A DNA stretch of 5,054 nt from Candidatus Nomurabacteria bacterium (GTDB lineage Bacteria > Patescibacteriota > Minisyncoccia > Phycocordibacterales > UBA9973): contig JAHFNV010000024.1 in NCBI GenBank assembly GCA_023267115.1, positions 1 to 5,054 on the forward strand, written 5' to 3'. Numbering within the stretch: position 1 is the stretch's first letter; each line of letters opens with the position of its first letter. The position numbers and the translations under genes are program-made. Below are positions 5,016 through 5,054 of this stretch, piece by piece. The notes beneath the pieces are model-generated. The model was not told the origin of the DNA, did no database searches, and worked only from the letters and a program-made list of their open reading frames with translations.

Positions 5016-5054
5016 TATCCCGCAAAAAATGTTCTCCGCTTTTATGATTTTGCG

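Overview
The window looks like chromosomal DNA from a Patescibacteria/CPR organism, probably Parcubacteria-like. It is AT-rich and compact. Its genes are ATG-started, tightly packed and mostly lack a Shine-Dalgarno sequence. At two of them a perfect extended -10 box sits almost directly on the start codon, as expected for leaderless mRNA. The large cysteine-rich protein belongs to a family I know mainly from CPR genomes. The lineage is inferred from gene content and style, because no rRNA or other phylogenetic marker is present. The standard code fits: the genes read through with TGG for Trp and have no in-frame TGA.

Layout. Positions 1-28 hold a GC-rich hairpin followed by a short T run. Positions 56-140 (minus strand) are a complete tRNA-Ser(UGA) with a long variable arm and no encoded CCA. 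From 268 on, every convincing gene is on the plus strand: a RuvX/YqgF-family protein (268-663); a 582-residue protein of unknown function with a related zinc-ribbon module at each end (683-2431); then a type IV pilus inner-membrane assembly cluster of pilM (2457-3539), pilN (3532-4074), pilO (4076-4603) and a 103-residue single-pass membrane protein (4617-4928). The last 126 bases hold a hairpin after the final gene and a GC-rich patch with a 9-base tandem repeat; a minus-strand gene end may enter from the right edge.

How the genes work together. PilM (actin-like cytoplasmic ATPase fold), PilN (conserved N-terminal INLIP motif that docks into PilM) and PilO form the platform that couples the pilus motor to the assembly machinery. 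The start of pilN overlaps pilM by 8 bases, pilO follows after 1 base and the small membrane ORF after 13, so the four are very probably one transcript driven by the extended -10 at 2442-2450. No pilP or pilQ is visible, which fits a cell without a classical outer-membrane secretin, though the window is too short to show that. The ruvX-like gene has its own extended -10 promoter. A near-perfect 28-base palindrome lies at the ruvX stop codon and just before the zinc-ribbon gene.

I see no defence system, CRISPR array, insertion sequence or obvious novel multi-gene system. The most interesting items are the uncharacterised duplicated-ribbon protein, the leaderless promoter architecture, the palindrome at 647-674 and the small fourth pilus-cluster gene.
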